Source of the DNA: Letharia columbiana
Lineage: Eukaryota > Ascomycota > Lecanoromycetes > Lecanorales > Parmeliaceae
Direction of reading: 5' to 3'
Length of the DNA stretch: 64,000 bases
Assembly (NCBI RefSeq): GCF_014066305.1
Contig: NW_023501102.1
Location: forward strand, 62,001-126,000
Positions 37,600 through 48,600 of this stretch are shown here, piece after piece. Numbering within the stretch: the first letter of the stretch is position 1; every line of letters starts with the position of its first letter. The position numbers and the translations under genes are program-made. The notes beneath the pieces are model-generated. The model had not been told where the DNA came from. It made no database searches and saw only the letters and a list, made by a program, of their open reading frames with translations.

Positions 37600-38195
37600 A
37601 TCAAAAACCACCATCTTACAAGCGGTCACGCTATGACAAGCGGAACGTACGTACTGCGTATGCTCATTGAGGTTATATCAGAGCCTTTCTCCAATCTGCT
37701 GTGGAAGTATTAGCTTCACTGACCATTATTGTTTTAGGGGTGCTACTCCGGGGACATCAGGTCCATTCCAGACAGCATACCAGTAAGCATCGCGAAAGCA
37801 TATTTCCTAATAATGGACAAGGGACAGTGCTAACTTCGAGCCTAGTTATCTTGTATATCTCACCCCCCACAGCTAATGGAGGTCATGAAATCATCGATCT
37901 TGAGCGCTGCTTTCTTATCACTTTGATCCGCTAACTGTATAGCGAAATGGCACTTGCCGCAATTTAAACCCCGCTTCTCCATCATTTATCCCGCACTCGA
38001 GACGCCGTATGACTAGAGGAGGACTTTGATCTTAAGCTAATCGAAGCTCACGAATTTATATTAATCCGAAGGCACCGCCGCCTTAACCCGCAGCTCTTTA
38101 ATCTAGGAGATTACTATGTCGATGATGGAGATATTTAGGATTCTCTGGATAGCAAATTAGAGCTAGGATCTGGCCGATCGCGGATATTACTAGAG
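37600..38195 (+). pseudogene. Unrecognised coding relic in two pieces
   Basis: A frame from about 37603 reads PPSYKRSRYDKRNVRTAYAH, a TGA (CGA-type change), then GYIRAFLQSAVEVL, and is open to TAA at 37934. A second piece at 38019-38195 reads DFDLKLIEAHEFILIRRHRR and GDYYVDDGDI before a TAG. Normal composition and long open stretches suggest former coding sequence, but I recognise no family. Whether the two pieces were one gene is unknown. It could also be chance in GC-balanced DNA. Confidence 0.3.
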
Positions 38196-38514
38196 GTATA
38201 ACTTATTGGGAAGAGGCACTGGACTGGGAAACGCGGGAGGTAGGCGAGTTAACAGAGATATTGCGGAGATGGGTGACGTAAGGGAGAAGCTGACAGATTT
38301 TGAAAGTAGTAGACAAGGGCTATAATCGTATCTAATTGGCCATACATTTGGCCATCTCAAATCCGATAATTCCGACGCAACCCAAAATGCCTACCTTTAT
38401 CAAATTTGTATGACAAACTAGCATAATAATATTGATCTGTTATTGCTATTAAGTCTTCTATATCGAAGAGTCTAAATCATCGTTTTTAGGCCTTATTGGC
38501 TAGTGTTTGAAAAA

Positions 38515-38680
38515 CGTTACTATCTCTTCTTCTACTACCTCTTTTCTTCTATTTTTTTTTATTCTTCTTCTACTACTTTCTTACCTCTTTCACCTCTTCT
38601 ACCTCACTGTTATTACTGTAATAGAGGAGGTTTCATAGTAGTAGTAGTAATGTGAGAGGTGTAGTAGTCTTTTTTTAATT
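38515..38680. repeat. Polypyrimidine tract followed by complementary purine-rich segment
   Basis: A CTT/CTA-rich run (about 38519-38610, with TTCTTCTACTACTTTC) is followed by GTAGTAGTAGTAATGTGAGA and GGTGTAGTAGT, which can pair imperfectly with it around TACTGTAATAG. This could form a stem or a triplex. At 38806-38841 GGTAGTGGTAGCTAT occurs twice in tandem. No coding role is evident. Confidence 0.5.
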
Positions 38681-38841
38681 GGGCTTAAGTAGATTTTGAG
38701 TCTAGAGTAGGGATATCTATTATGCTAGGCCTATAGACGGCGACTATGGTACCGTAGTACTGGCCATTATAATAGATCAGGGTAGTAGGCTATTTGAATG
38801 AGTGGTAGTGGTAGCTATGGTAGTGGTAGCTATCTATGTTG

Positions 38842-39668
38842 GATTTATCGGATTTAAGATGGCGAAATGGGGTATGGCGCGAATGGTAGATACGATTAGC
38901 TGCCAGTGTAACCCTCTCATCACGCTTCAGTTATGGGTGGCCCAAGCTTAGTATTAGAAATGGTTTCTTCGCTGTAAAAGCTAGTTCTACTCGGAAATCT
39001 CTTTACTTCAAGTAATCCAACACACACAACACAAACTCTGCTCTATAGGTCTTTCAGCATCGCGAGGTTTCGAGTTCATCATCTTTCTAGAACTACAAGC
39101 TTCCATTTACGACCTAAGCTTATAAATTAGTCTTAGTGGCCTCACCCGACGAATGAAGTCGATCGATCAAAGTCTCACTTTAACTCCTTTTGTCTACTGC
39201 TTCCGTGGGAAGGTCTGCTCTCAGAGGATTTATCCGAGTTTCCTTTACTTCTTTAAGAACTAGTTTTACTACTAGATCTATATACGAATATATATATCTC
39301 TCTAATTCCACATTGCTATATAACTCTAAGGCCCTGATATAAGATCGAGTCTAACATCTATCGAGGGTACTCTTTAGTATTTAAAGCCCCTAACCTTTCG
39401 GCACCGTAACTTCTATATAAGTCTCTCTTCGTTATACTTATAAAGTGAATACGTAGAACTAATATAAAGTAAAGAAAGCCTTACGTTGCAAAAGTTAGAT
39501 CTCTATAGCATTTACTTTACAATATAATATTACATCTAAAGCCTTTCGATCTGAAAATTCTATATTCATTAAACGTATAGGAATAATAATCTTATATTAT
39601 GGATATTACTCTAGAATAAGTATTCCTTAATATCGAATATCGTATCTGCGAATGACTAGATTATATAG
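38842..39668. other. Spacer upstream of the broken conserved gene
   Basis: No recognisable gene. An ACACACAACACAAAC stretch near 39030 resembles fungal 5' leader sequence but cannot be tied to a start. From about 39280 to 39660 the sequence turns AT-rich with stops in all frames; the true N-terminus of the gene that follows may have been lost here. Confidence 0.45.
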
Positions 39669-40381
39669 TTTCTTAAACCTAATCTTATAAGCATAGAGTT
39701 AGAGGTTATTATAGAACCTAATCAAAGTAATCTAAGTCTTATCACCTTACCGCGGGAAATTCGAATCTAGATCTATCGCTATCTCGTCGTTAGCTCTAAA
39801 CCAGTTAAAGTATTCTATAATTATTATTTCGTATGGCTATATCTGAAAGTCGGGAGGCGAAATAGAGACATCAGTACTAAGTTCCTTTATCATGCGGTAG
39901 AGGGTTCCGAAAGTGCAGTTGAGGTTTACGAGGAGTTCTTTCGCAACAACACCTTCGACTGCGGCAGCTGTGAGAACTTACGACGATTTTTGACCACTAT
40001 TATCACCCGCTTCAACTTTTATAACAACTCGTTCTCTAATACGTCGATTCACGGGTACCTGAAGTTTGAAAAGAAACCGTGGATACGCAATCCTCCTATG
40101 ACGACGTATCCTTTTGTGCCACCGCGACCGACATCTCAAATACTTGTTATATACAAAAAGTCAAATCTTGCCTTATATTTATCGATACATCTACCCGCCA
40201 CCAGTGCTTAACATCTCTATACACACCTCATCCAACGCTAATCCAAACGTCACTGCAAAAGGTGCTCCACAGAGCATCGAGAAGGTCAACCTTAGCTGGC
40301 ATGGTCAAAGTCTCCAAGCTCACCGTGACCACATCTCAGTTTCCCGCTTTGACTTTGTGTGAGAATCATCCAAGGACTTTG
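39669..40381 (+). pseudogene. Fungal conserved F-box/2EXR-like gene, 5' part, interrupted by Copia-2
   Basis: The frame reads SLITLPREIRIxIYRYLVV (about 39735-39790). LPREIR..IYRYL opens a large family of ascomycete proteins of unknown role. A TAG at 39768-39770 replaces one residue in it. It continues ISTKFLYHA and NNTFDCGSCENLRRFL (about 39870-39995). Near 40110-40200 the frame changes, by frameshift or intron. The later part reads SRFDFV, a TGA at 40360-40362 (CGA type), and ESSKDF, ending exactly at the Copia-2 border. The reading continues at 47954. Stops of C-to-T type suggest RIP leakage into single-copy DNA. Confidence 0.72.
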
Positions 40382-40554
40382 TGTTGGAACGACTCAACAC
40401 TCGCTACCACTAGTACTCATTCGGCCTAGTCATTGATATATGAAGGCATTCTCTATATATAGATATTCTTCTTCTTTAGATATTATTAGAAATATTATAA
40501 CTAGTAATAAATCTTATTATAGCAAATAACTATAGTATTAAGTAATTATTAATA
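40382..40554 (+). repeat. Copia-2 5' LTR
   Basis: TGTTGGAACGACTCAACACT at the outer edge, grading into TpA-rich sequence and ending TTATTAATA. It matches 47776-47948 at full length with C/T and G/A differences only where compared. Confidence 0.92.
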
Positions 40555-41888
40555 TTAATTAATATACTTTAATAATAGTATATAGATTAATTAGAATATA
40601 CTCTAAAGAAAGTTTATTTTAATATCGCCGCGATACTTTATACGATTCTATATTACTTAATCGATTTCGCTTATTATAACGATTCGATTAAATAGAACTA
40701 TAATTTCTATTTCTATAATTTCTATAACTTCTATCCAGTAGAGAAAACATCAAATATTACTAAGCTTTACATTATATTAATATATAATATATACTTAAAA
40801 TAGACTTTAAGAATAAGAAATCTAATTCTTTAGAGATATCGCTAGATACTATAATTAAATATAAGCTAGAGAAATTATAAAAAGCTAAACTATTAGATAT
40901 TATAGAGAAGCTTAAGAAATTCGTTCGTTAAAGGGTATAATAATATATAATATATAAATTTAGAATACTCTCTAACGTCTTTATTAACGACTTTACTTTA
41001 TATATTAGAGAGAACTTTAAGATTCTTAATAAGAATATTATTATTAGTTTACGAGATTATTTATAGATTAATAAAGTCTATATTAAAAAAGAAAGAGAAC
41101 TCTTAATAATTAAAGAATTAGCGAATATAATTAAGAAAGAGATTCTATAACTATTAAACGACGAAGATTATCTCTTATTAAAATTATCTTATTACTATTT
41201 TTAGTAATAGTAATCTCTAAAATAATTACTTTCTCTTTCTTCTTAACTACCCTTATAAATAAAGAATATTACTTAGATTCTCTCTTCTTTAAGCTAGAAC
41301 TATAGCTTAAACTATTAAATTCTATATCTACTACTTTCGTTTTATTAAGTTATATAAGATTTCGAAAATAAATAAAATTATAGCTATATTAAGAAGCTCG
41401 CTATATTAATTAAATTATATATTAATAAAGAGAAGTATAATAAGAGTTTTATTAAGAGTCTTAGCTATAAATTTATAATTTTTATAAATCTTTACTCGAG
41501 AGCTGAGATCTTCTAGTAGATCCTTTAATTAGTATTTTTAACTATATTAAAATATTATTACTTTAGTTATTAAGAAACCAGCCTTATTATTTAATAACTC
41601 TTCGATTAATTTTAAGACTATTTCGAGAGAGAAGAATATCGTTATCTTATACTTTATAAGTAAAATAGTATTAATTTAAGAGGTTTATTTCGAGCTAGTC
41701 TCGATAAGAATAATGAAATTATTTTTAATAAGATAATTTAATAACTTCGTTAGATTTAACGAGAATTAAATTACGAATTTTAATTAGATATAGTATTTTA
41801 AAATAAAATTGTTAATTTTTATAATAATATCTCTATATATAGTATTATAATCTTATAATAAATAACTATAATTATAAGATTAATTAAC

Positions 41889-42330
41889 GAGTAAAGGCCT
41901 ATGAATTAAATTTATAGTTATTTTTTTAATTAGAGCTTAGTGGGCTATCGAGTAAATAGGTGAGCGATCTTTGATAAGCGAACTTTAATGAGCGATATTT
42001 GAATTCCTTGCGCTTTAATAATTATAAGATAAATTTTCAAAATTCTTAAAAGTTCGAAAAGTATAAATAACGTTTTAAAATTTTAAAAAAAAAATTCAAA
42101 ATTTTAATAGAAAATAAAAAAGTTATTACTATTATAAATAACGTATATCTATAATTTAATAAGGGAGGCGCGGAAGGGCGAGATTTTAATAATTACGAAC
42201 GCTAATTTATTTATCCGCGATAAGTTAGCCGATCTAATTAAAGAGCGTAGTAACTCTAAATTAATAATTAACTATATATATAAATTTAAGATTTTCAAAT
42301 TTAGTTCTATCTTATTCTATTATATATATT
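41889..42330 (+). mobile_element. Short B element in Copia-2
   Basis: 442 bp, GAGTAAAGGCC to TATATATT, flanked by AAC and AAT. It shows the short-B order: start, ATTAGAGCT...CTATCGAG, GCGA repeats, hairpin remnant, then CTAATTTATTTATCCGCGA and the 3' end. Confidence 0.87.
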
Positions 42331-44925
42331 AATAATATTTATATTATAATCGAGAATTACGAAGAAGCTATAAAGACTAAGAGATTTAAGTTATTTAAAT
42401 CTATAATATACTTTACTAATTAAAAGTATTATATTAATCGACTTTTAAATTAGCTTTTAAATTAGAGTAATTATAGTAGATCGTCTTTATAAATAAACGA
42501 CTTTTAGAAAAAGTAATATTTTATTTATAAAAGAATAGACTATTAATTAATTAAGTATATTAATAAAAAATATTAAAAGTTTTAAAATAAGTTCCCTAAG
42601 CGGTTTATCGACTTTATTAATAAGCGATATAACTTCTATATTTAAGAGTTTAAAGATTAAGAGAATAAGATCGAGGATTTTAAGGCCTTAACTCTCGATA
42701 TTTAAGAAATCGACTTAAAAGAAATTAAAAACTTTATTATAATTACTTTTATAGTTATATTAAATTAAGCTTAAATACGTTATTTAAAGCTTTTTAATTA
42801 TTCTATATATTATAATATTATTAAGTCTAATAGCTTTCTTAATATTAATTAATATATTTTAAAGTAATTCTATAATATTATATTAGATATCGAAGTTATA
42901 TATATATTTACTATTAGATATAATTAAGTAAAAGTCTATATAAGAGAATTTAATATATAATTAAATATTACTATTAATAGCATTATTATCTAATTTGAAA
43001 TTAAAATAATAGTTTTAATTAGAAAATTTATAGTAGATTTATTTATTAGTTAAATCGATTTTCACGTAATATAAACTAACACTTTATTCTTACTATATAT
43101 TCAAGATATAAATAGACTAGAGATCTATCTAAATAATTTTAAGAATTAAATTATTTTAAGAAATAATTCTATAATTCTAATTATTCGCTTTTACGAATAT
43201 ATATTCTTAATATAGAGTTCTATATTAATTAACTATCTAATTAATATCGAGTTATATTAATTATATTATTAATTTAATTATCTTTTAGTTAATAGACTTA
43301 TTCGAATTCTAGAGAAAGATAACTATAAAGATTTCGAATATCGTTATATACTTAAATGAATTATCGAGTTCTATACACTCTATTAAAAGCACTCTTAATT
43401 TTTAAATTATTTTAAATTCTTACTTAAGAATAAGAATAATATCTATTTTAATTATATAATTATTATTAATATTCTCTATATTAACGATAATTTAATTTTA
43501 TAAATTATTAACGAGAGAATTTTATTTTAAATCGTTCGATAATTAATAAATATAATTATCTTTTATATATAAGATATACTTAGACTATACTAGATAGATA
43601 TATATATTAAATCTTTAGATATTATTATTTATAATACTAGAATTAACTTTAATAGTATCGAATTTAAATAAAATATTAGAACTTTAAATATTTAAATAAA
43701 ATATATATTAGTTAAGATCGCTAATTCTATTAGTTTAATAAAATAATATTATATTTTATTAAAATAAGCTTTTTTAATAATTATTACGAAATTAAAGAAT
43801 TAAGATATTAAAAAGAAGATTCGTCTATAAATAGCTATTAAGACTATTAACGATATAGTTAAATATAATAATATCGTTCTTATATTACTAATTTTTAGAA
43901 TCTTTTCTTATATTACGAATAACGATATATTAATTTTATCTATTACTAAGAAAGTAAAAGCTATTAATATAGTAATAATTAAAGTTATAAAACTCTACGC
44001 TAAAAGATAAATTAATAACGCTTTATATTAGCGAAATAGTTTTTAGATTATAAAAATATACGATATTTTAATTAATTTCTCGATATTAATATAAAAAATA
44101 TATTAAAAAAAAATATAAATTACTAGATACTTTTTAAGAGATATATATTATTAAATTATTTAATAATTCTACTAATTTTCGAGTTATTATTATTAAATTA
44201 TATTAAAAAAAATACTTTAATTAAGTCTCTCGAGTTTCTTAAATAAGAATTTTTATAATTAGATAATACTTAATATAATAATAACGATAATTAAGATTAT
44301 TAAGATTCTTTTTAAAACGCTTTACTATATTATAACCCTCCTCGATATTAATATATTTTTATTTATTTTTAAAATTTAACTAATATTACTATTTATATAT
44401 CTAAATCTATATTATCTTTATTAAATATTTAAATATCTCGACTAAAAGAACTTAATAAACTATTTAAAATTAAAATTATAAAAATCGAAGATATTCTTTT
44501 AACAGCATAGATATTTAATAATTATTTTATAAATTAAGTTAATAATAAGAGTATTAAAAAAGTCTTTTAGAAGTCGCGATTAGTAATATAAGTATTTAAT
44601 AACTTAAAGAAGTATAGAATTCTTATTTAGGCTCTTATTATTTAACGAACTAATTAATAACTTATTATCGCTCTATTACTAACTATTTTATAGCTATCTC
44701 TATATTTACGCGATATTATTTAGATATATATATAATCTCGATTTAAATTAATTAGAGATATCTTTATTTTAGTCTTAGCTGAAATAAGATTATTATCGAG
44801 AACGATATTTCGTATTATTCTCCCCCTCTATAAAATTACTAAATTCGATATTTATTAATTTTAGATATATTATAAGTACTATATAGAGAAGCTGAGAATA
44901 ACTTTATCTATATTTAATATTTATT

Positions 44926-45518
44926 AGTATATATAATAGAATAAGATAGAGCTAAATTAGAAAATCTTAAATTTATATATATAGTTAATTATTAATTCGT
45001 TAGATCTACGCTTTTTAATTAGATATCGCGAATAAATAAATTAATATTCGTAACTATTAAAAAAAATAGGTATATATTATTAATATATAGAAAAACTTTT
45101 TTATTTTCTATTAACTTTTTAAGATTTTAAATTTTAAATTTTGGAGCGCAGTCTGCGCTTTCCAAATTTTTAAGAATTCTGAAATTTGGTCTTATAATTA
45201 TTAAAGCGCAAGGAATTCAAATATCGCTTACTAGAGTTCGCTCGACAGCCGGACAGCCCTAATTAAAATAAAAAAAGATATATATTATTTGATTTTAGAA
45301 TAACTTTTTTATTTTCTATTAAAATTTTAAAATTTTTTATTTAAATTATAGAGTATAATATAGGCTTTTAGATAAAAAAAGGTTTATTAAATTTAGTCTT
45401 ATAGATATTTAAAGGTAAGGGATTCAGATATCGCTCATTAAAGATCGCTCACCAAAATTTACTCGACAGCCCCGATTAAAAAAAAATGATTATGAATTTA
45501 ATTTATAGGCCTTTACTC
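44926..45518 (-). mobile_element. Short B element, reverse, in Copia-2 RT
   Basis: 593 bp between ATT|AGTATATATAATAG and CCTTTACTC|GTT. It includes a less mutated core (about 45140-45260) with the palindrome AGCGCAG-T-CTGCGCT at 45145-45159, and the motif CGACAGCCGGACAGCCC near 45242. Confidence 0.88.
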
Positions 45519-45866
45519 GTTTAGTATATAATAATAATATAATAGTAATTATTAATTTATAAACTAATAACTCTCTTATTATTAATATTACTAAGTTTAT
45601 AGATATAGAATTATAAGAATTATATATCGCTAAACTAGTAGCTAGACTATATAAGAAACTTACTTTAAAATAATCTCTAGAATTTAATAAATTTATTATT
45701 ACTCTCGAGAATAATATAGAAATTAATTAATATAAGTAAGTAAAGAAGATTTAATTATTTTTAAAGTTATTTATAAAAGAGTAATATATTATCTAAAGAG
45801 CTCGAGAAGCGTATATTATAATAATATCGTAGTTATAAGCTATATTTACTTTATTATACTATAATA

Positions 45867-46964
45867 CTAGTCGAAAAGATATAGTATAATATAGAATATT
45901 AATCTATTATATTATACTTTAATATAATATGAATTATTAAAATTTATATTATTTCATATCTAATATAATATAAGATCTTAACGAGATATTTTACGATATA
46001 ATATATCTATAATATTATATTATAATATAATATATATATAAGATATCTTAACTAAGATTTCTATATTTAAATATATCTATTTAATAAATTCGATATAATA
46101 GTTATTATTATTATAACTATTACTATTATAGCTATTTACTATAACTACTTCTATTATAACTATTATTATTAATATCTATTATTACTATATCTATTACTAT
46201 TATATCTATTACTATTATACCTACTACTATTATATCTAATATTATTATATCTAATATTATTATACTTAATACTATTATAATTAATATTACTATAATTAAT
46301 ATTATTATAATTAATATTATTATAGCTATTATATAATAGTAAACTATTTAAATAATAAATAATAATAGCTATAATAGTAATAGCTATTAAAATATTAGAT
46401 ATATAATATATAGAATAAATAAATTAATTCTTTAAAATCTCTTCGAGGTTAGATTTTAAATATAGTATAAAATTAGATAGCTAAAAAATACGATAGCTGA
46501 AATACGCGGGGGCTATATTTTAATAGTAGCTATAATAGTAATAGCTATAATAGTAAGTAATAGTTATAGTAATAGTAGCTATAATAGTAGTAGCTATAAT
46601 AGTAATAGATATAATAGAGATAGATTATAATAGAGATAATTATAGTAGTAATAGCTATAATAATAATAGCTATAATAGTAATAGTTATAGTAGATAATAA
46701 TAGTAGCTATAATTAATTAGAATAATAATTAAAATAGCTATTTATACTTCTAAATATAGAAATCTTAGTAGAAATATTTTATATATATATTATTTTATAG
46801 TATAATATTATAGATATATTATATCGTAAAATATATCGTTAAGATTTCGAATCTATATTAGAAAAATAGTATAATATTCGACTCTATTTATATTATATTC
46901 GAATATAATATAATATTACTTAATATAAAATATTCTATAAAATATATTATATCTTTTCGACTAG
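45867..46964. mobile_element. M element, palindromic TA-inserting transposon, copy 1
   Basis: 1,098 bp. The left end CTAGTCGAAAAGATATA and the right end ATATCTTTTCGACTAG are inverted copies, with TA on each side (45865-45866 and 46965-46966), as in Tc1/mariner-type insertion. The inverted arms extend about 450 bp each (45867-46340 against 46500-46964), including (CTATTACTATTATAG)n runs, so the whole element can fold back. The centre holds an unmutated ACGCGGGGGCT near 46503. No transposase, so it is non-autonomous. It splits the Copia-2 RNase H region. Confidence 0.85.
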
Positions 46965-47775
46965 TAATTATATATCGCTTAGATTATAAAGTTTATTTAT
47001 AATAACGCTTAATATTTAAATCGCTATATTTTATAATAGTTAGATATAAAAGAGCTTATATTTTTAATTAAATTAGATATAAGAATACTAAGAGTTATAA
47101 TCTTTACTAACTCTTTATTCGCTAATAATAAAAATCTCTTCTTTTAAATCGAATATATTATAATTCTAGCTAACGTCTAAAATAATATAAATATTATTTA
47201 TTAATAATTAATTAAATATTATCGAGTTACGAGAAGTATTCTAGTCTCTAAACTCTACGCGCTATTACTAAGATTTAATATTATAATTACTATTAAGTCT
47301 ACTCTAGACTAAATCTTCTTCGATAGCTCTTAAAGAAAAATACCTCTCTCTATATATATAGATTTAAAATCTTTATATAAATATCTAGTTAAGCTAGAGA
47401 TAATATAAGAGAAAAGATTAATAATAGATATTTTATATCTAAAATAGTCTTACGAGTAATAAGAGATTATTAAGATTTTATAGTATAGAGAAGATAAAAA
47501 TTTAGCTAATTTAATAATAAAGAATAAGAAATATAATATATTATAATATCTAGTAAATATAAATTATTTAGAATTAAATCTAGAAGGCTAGATAAAAAGA
47601 TAAGATATTAATATTGATTAATAGAAAGCCGTTTTAGCGTAGTGCTATTAGAAATACGTTTAATATAATTAAATTTACGCTTATTATAATAAAGAAAGTA
47701 ATTATAATTATAAAGATTACGAAGAAGATATATTTTAATAATATATAAATAGCCTTACTTTTTATTTTTTACTAG

Positions 47776-47948
47776 TATTAAAACGACTTAATACTCGCGA
47801 TTACTAGTATTTATTCGATCTAGTTATAAGTATATAAAGATATTCTCTATATATAGATATTCTTCTTCTTTAGATATTATTAGAAATACCATAACTAGTA
47901 ATAGGTCTCATTATAGTAAGTAACTGCAGTACTAAGTACTTACCAACA
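47776..47948 (+). repeat. Copia-2 3' LTR
   Basis: Begins TATTAAAACGACTTAATAC (RIP-altered) and ends AAGTACTTACCAACA (unaltered), followed by TSD CTTTG. The two LTRs are each spared on the side that faces the unique gene. Confidence 0.92.
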
Positions 47949-47953
47949 CTTTG

Positions 47954-48078
47954 CGTCATGCTTGGAGCACGTTGGTGCACATTGCCGTCTTACAGATCAA
48001 GGGATATTCCTCAAGAAAGGCAGGACCAAAGGAGACTTGATACGGCTAACGAACGTTGAGTCGAATGAGAAATGCTGA
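47954..48078 (+). pseudogene. Conserved F-box/2EXR-like gene, 3' part after Copia-2
   Basis: With one TSD copy kept, the codon split at 40381 is completed and the frame reads ASCLEHVGAHCRLTDQGIFL, then KKGRTKGDLIRLTNVESNEKC and TGA at 48076-48078. The clean continuation of the frame of 40300-40381 shows that Copia-2 split the last coding part of the gene. No stop lies within this part. Confidence 0.75.
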
Positions 48079-48600
48079 TTCAACGAAGAATAAAGCCATC
48101 ATCGTGCCTCCAGTTGCAGAAACCTCTTTAACGAACCGTGAGCAGCACATGACCGAATCTGGGTGTGGCTTCGTCAAGGCCGATGCTGACGTGACAGTTA
48201 GCGTGCCTTTAAATCCCTGATGTCCAAGAGAACTTGCGTGGGATTGTTAGAATTGGACCAGAAATTTCGAACTTGCCAGCTTCTATATCTCATCGCCAGC
48301 CCAGATATGAATGTCGTAGAGAACGCGTTGAATTCACTGCAAGATCCGCAGCTGGAAATCGCAATATGAATGGAGCGTGCTCTGTCAGCGTGTCTAGTTC
48401 CTTCTATGTTCTATACATGCGTCCCTTCTACATCCTTCCATATATATTTCATTATTGTTCCTTTTATATAGCTAGCCATAGATAGTAGTACTTTATTCTC
48501 CATTAGCTATATAATAGCTAATGATCCCACTATTAAATCTATACGCTTTCTATTATCACTACTACTATATTACGTTGAGAGGTTATAAGCTTTCGATTAA
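48079..48600. other. 3' flank of the conserved gene, grading into AT-rich repeat
   Basis: Normal composition to about 48440, no gene recognised. The sequence then becomes TpA-rich toward the start of Copia-3 without a visible LTR border. Confidence 0.5.

Larger units (their letters stand above)
42340..47620 (+). pseudogene. Copia-2 polyprotein: integrase, RT and RNase H, degraded
   Basis: The upstream part (about 42340-43300) is probably gag, without clear motifs. Integrase is seen at about 43600-44100 (KSLDIIIYNTRINFNSIEFK, later RLxIAIKTINDIV), where the block around the catalytic Asp of a fungal Copia family is expected. RT enters with SRLVIxVFNNLKKYRIL near 44570, then YLRDIIxIYI. It is cut by a reverse B at 44926-45518, continues as SLEFNKFIITLENN near 45670, and is cut again by M. 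RNase H resumes at 46967 with EYIIILAN near 47150 and SIYIDLKSLYKYLVKLEITx near 47350. Nonfunctional. Confidence 0.8.
40382..47948 (+). mobile_element. Copia-2, Ty1/Copia LTR retrotransposon inserted in the conserved gene
   Basis: The 5' LTR (40382-40554) starts TGTTGGAACGACTCAACAC and the 3' LTR (47776-47948) ends TTACCAACA, both canonical TG...CA ends and 173 bp long. The 5-bp TSD CTTTG is perfect (40377-40381 and 47949-47953). Integrase, RT and RNase H lie on the plus strand. Subtracting two short B copies (41889-42330 and 44926-45518) and an M element (45867-46964) leaves about 5.4 kb, typical of Copia. The interior is fully RIP-altered, while the outermost LTR ends beside the gene are much less so. 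Confidence 0.94.

Noticed and set aside
40079..40429. Two further open frames over the conserved gene and the Copia-2 LTR
   Set aside because: One crosses the insertion border into the LTR, so it cannot be a native gene. The other contributes only its end (SRFDFV) to the broken gene and was merged there.
46095..46345. Repeated CTATTACTATTATAG units considered as a CRISPR-like array
   Set aside because: They are a microsatellite inside the M element, with no spacers of constant length, in a eukaryotic repeat context.
48234..48485. 83-codon open frame downstream of the conserved gene
   Set aside because: Its composition and lack of any known motif suggest 3' flank. It uses a start after the gene end and runs into a pyrimidine-rich stretch.
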